From positions 130,334-194,333 of the forward strand of contig CALGIG010000010.1 in the NCBI GenBank assembly GCA_937915865.1: DNA of 64,000 nt, read 5' to 3'. Both the position numbers and the translations under genes were made by a program. Below, in pieces: positions 63,218 through 64,000 of the stretch. Source of the stretch: an uncultured Prolixibacteraceae bacterium (GTDB lineage: Bacteria; Bacteroidota; Bacteroidia; Bacteroidales; Prolixibacteraceae). Below the pieces are notes generated by a model. The model made no database searches. It was not told the origin of the DNA and saw nothing but the letters and a program-made list of their open reading frames with translations. How positions within the stretch are numbered: the first letter of the stretch is position 1; each line of letters starts with the position of its first letter.

Positions 63218-63844
63218 TTACCTGCGACTATTGTAGGTGGCATTTAAAACAATGCCAAGATTTTTGCTTTTAAGTCTTTCTTCATAATCATTTCCTTTCT
63301 GATTAAGGCAATTACTGTGATGAAAAAAGAAAGCTACACCTAATGCTATCCTGGAAGAAATCAACCACTCTTTTCCAACTTTTAATTGGTAGCTAAAGCC
63401 ATCATCTGTTGTAATATCAATGTCTTTTTTTTCGCTTTCCAGGGTAAAGTTTCCAAGACCAGCACTTGCAGAGAATAGATAATCGTATGCATTATAGTAG
63501 GTTATTCCAGCTCCAATCATCATCTCAGTAAAAGAAACACTATTGTCTGACTTCCAATTATGAATGCCGTCGTTATCATTACGAATTTTGGGACCATTAA
63601 TGCCATGACCTATAATAGTTGCATGTAAAATTAGATTATTGCTAAGCGCGCCTCCTATTTTCATATCCATTCCAAGACCAGAGCCGGAAATCTTAATATG
63701 ACCATAATCTTTGCCATCTAATTTCGTTTCCGTAAGGAAAAGACCTGGTGCGTATGATAGATAGAAACCATGACGTCCTTTACTTGTATAACTTCCGGGC
63801 ATCCGAAAATCCTGAGAGTTAACCTGTATGCAAATAATAAGCAT
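63218..63844 (-). CDS. Outer-membrane-type beta-rich protein, unknown function, possible lost start codon
   Basis: 208 aa from the first ATG. Alternating short beta strands with Gly and aromatics (GRHGFYLSYAPGLFL, LGMDMKIGGALSNNLILHAT, MMIGAGITYYN, YLFSASAGLGNFTL) resemble small outer membrane barrels of Bacteroidota. The ATG at 63844 leaves only MLIICIQVNSQ as signal. In frame upstream, codons 63845-63880 read KKSTITLLFGF after ATC-ATA, giving a proper signal peptide but with no ATG, GTG or TTG before the stop at 63884-63886. The start may have mutated or be non-canonical. Unrelated by position to the locus; the only long minus-strand gene. Confidence 0.65.
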   Translation of the reverse strand: MLIICIQVNSQDFRMPGSYTSKGRHGFYLSYAPGLFLTETKLDGKDYGHIKISGSGLGMDMKIGGALSNNLILHATIIGHGINGPKIRNDNDGIHNWKSDNSVSFTEMMIGAGITYYNAYDYLFSASAGLGNFTLESEKKDIDITTDDGFSYQLKVGKEWLISSRIALGVAFFFHHSNCLNQKGNDYEERLKSKNLGIVLNATYNSRR

Positions 63845-63886
63845 AAATCCAAATAATAAAGTTATTGTCGATTTTTTTATGATTTA

Positions 63887-64000
63887 AATTCATATATATT
63901 GCTGATTTTAAAGTAGTGGAACATGTTTTTTTCAAATAAGCTGCTGACGGTCAAGAAAGGAGCAGAGACAACGCACACCACTGCACCCGCAATGCAATTT
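63887..64000. other. Right edge, no feature recognised
   Basis: The final bases upstream of the minus-strand gene contain no gene or hairpin that I can support; any promoter for that gene should lie here, but no full consensus was found. Confidence 0.4.

Overview
The window is a stretch of a Bacteroidota chromosome, probably from a Marinilabiliales/Prolixibacteraceae-like environmental member; that rank is inferred from gene content only. Supporting signs are two SusC/SusD pairs, lipoprotein signals, Tat-exported Gfo/Idh oxidoreductases, a TTTG/TAnnTTTG promoter and the lack of strong Shine-Dalgarno sites. No rRNA, tRNA or CRISPR array was seen.

From base 2 to 62030 every gene I accept lies on the + strand, many of them tightly packed or overlapping. 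This is one very large polysaccharide utilization locus. (a) 1-10.4 kb: two SusC/SusD transport pairs with a secreted metallophosphatase between them. (b) 10.7-31.5 kb: secreted degradation genes: three copies of an unrecognised propeller plus helical-toroid protein, three more metallophosphatases, two GH78 alpha-L-rhamnosidases, a GH92 alpha-mannosidase and an esterase-like alpha/beta hydrolase. (c) 31.5-34.3 kb: a Tat-exported Gfo/Idh oxidoreductase, then a LacI-type regulator with a good promoter. (d) 34.5-49.4 kb: GH2 beta-mannosidase-like enzyme, ROK kinase lacking the zinc cysteines, SIS sugar-phosphate isomerase, GH38, MFS sugar permease, TIM-barrel hydrolase, GH92, a PfkB-kinase/HAD-phosphatase fusion and an orphan protein. 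(e) 49.5-62 kb: second Gfo/Idh protein, AGE-type epimerase, sodium/solute symporter, DUF1080 protein, FG-GAP propeller, third GH92 and a large uncharacterised polytopic membrane protein.

Inferred logic: the substrate is mannose-rich, carries rhamnose and possibly phosphate and acyl groups (for example a phosphorylated rhamnomannan or glycoprotein glycan). Phosphatases, esterase, rhamnosidases and mannosidases strip it outside the cytoplasm. MFS and SSS carriers import sugars, and ROK, SIS, PfkB-HAD and AGE proteins process them. Gfo/Idh plus DUF1080 suggests a parallel 3-keto-sugar route. A perfect 14-bp palindrome between the LacI gene and the GH2 gene recurs with one mismatch upstream of the second susC, suggesting a shared operator.

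The intergenic gaps are rich in palindromic repeats: REP-like hairpins, one of them sitting in frame inside a GH78 gene; two related ~140-bp elements; and a three-member family bounded by ACTCACCCCA-type ends. The last 2 kb differs: a 394-bp direct repeat carrying remnants of a REP-associated transposase flanks a 55-codon gene, followed by a minus-strand outer-membrane-like protein whose start codon looks damaged.
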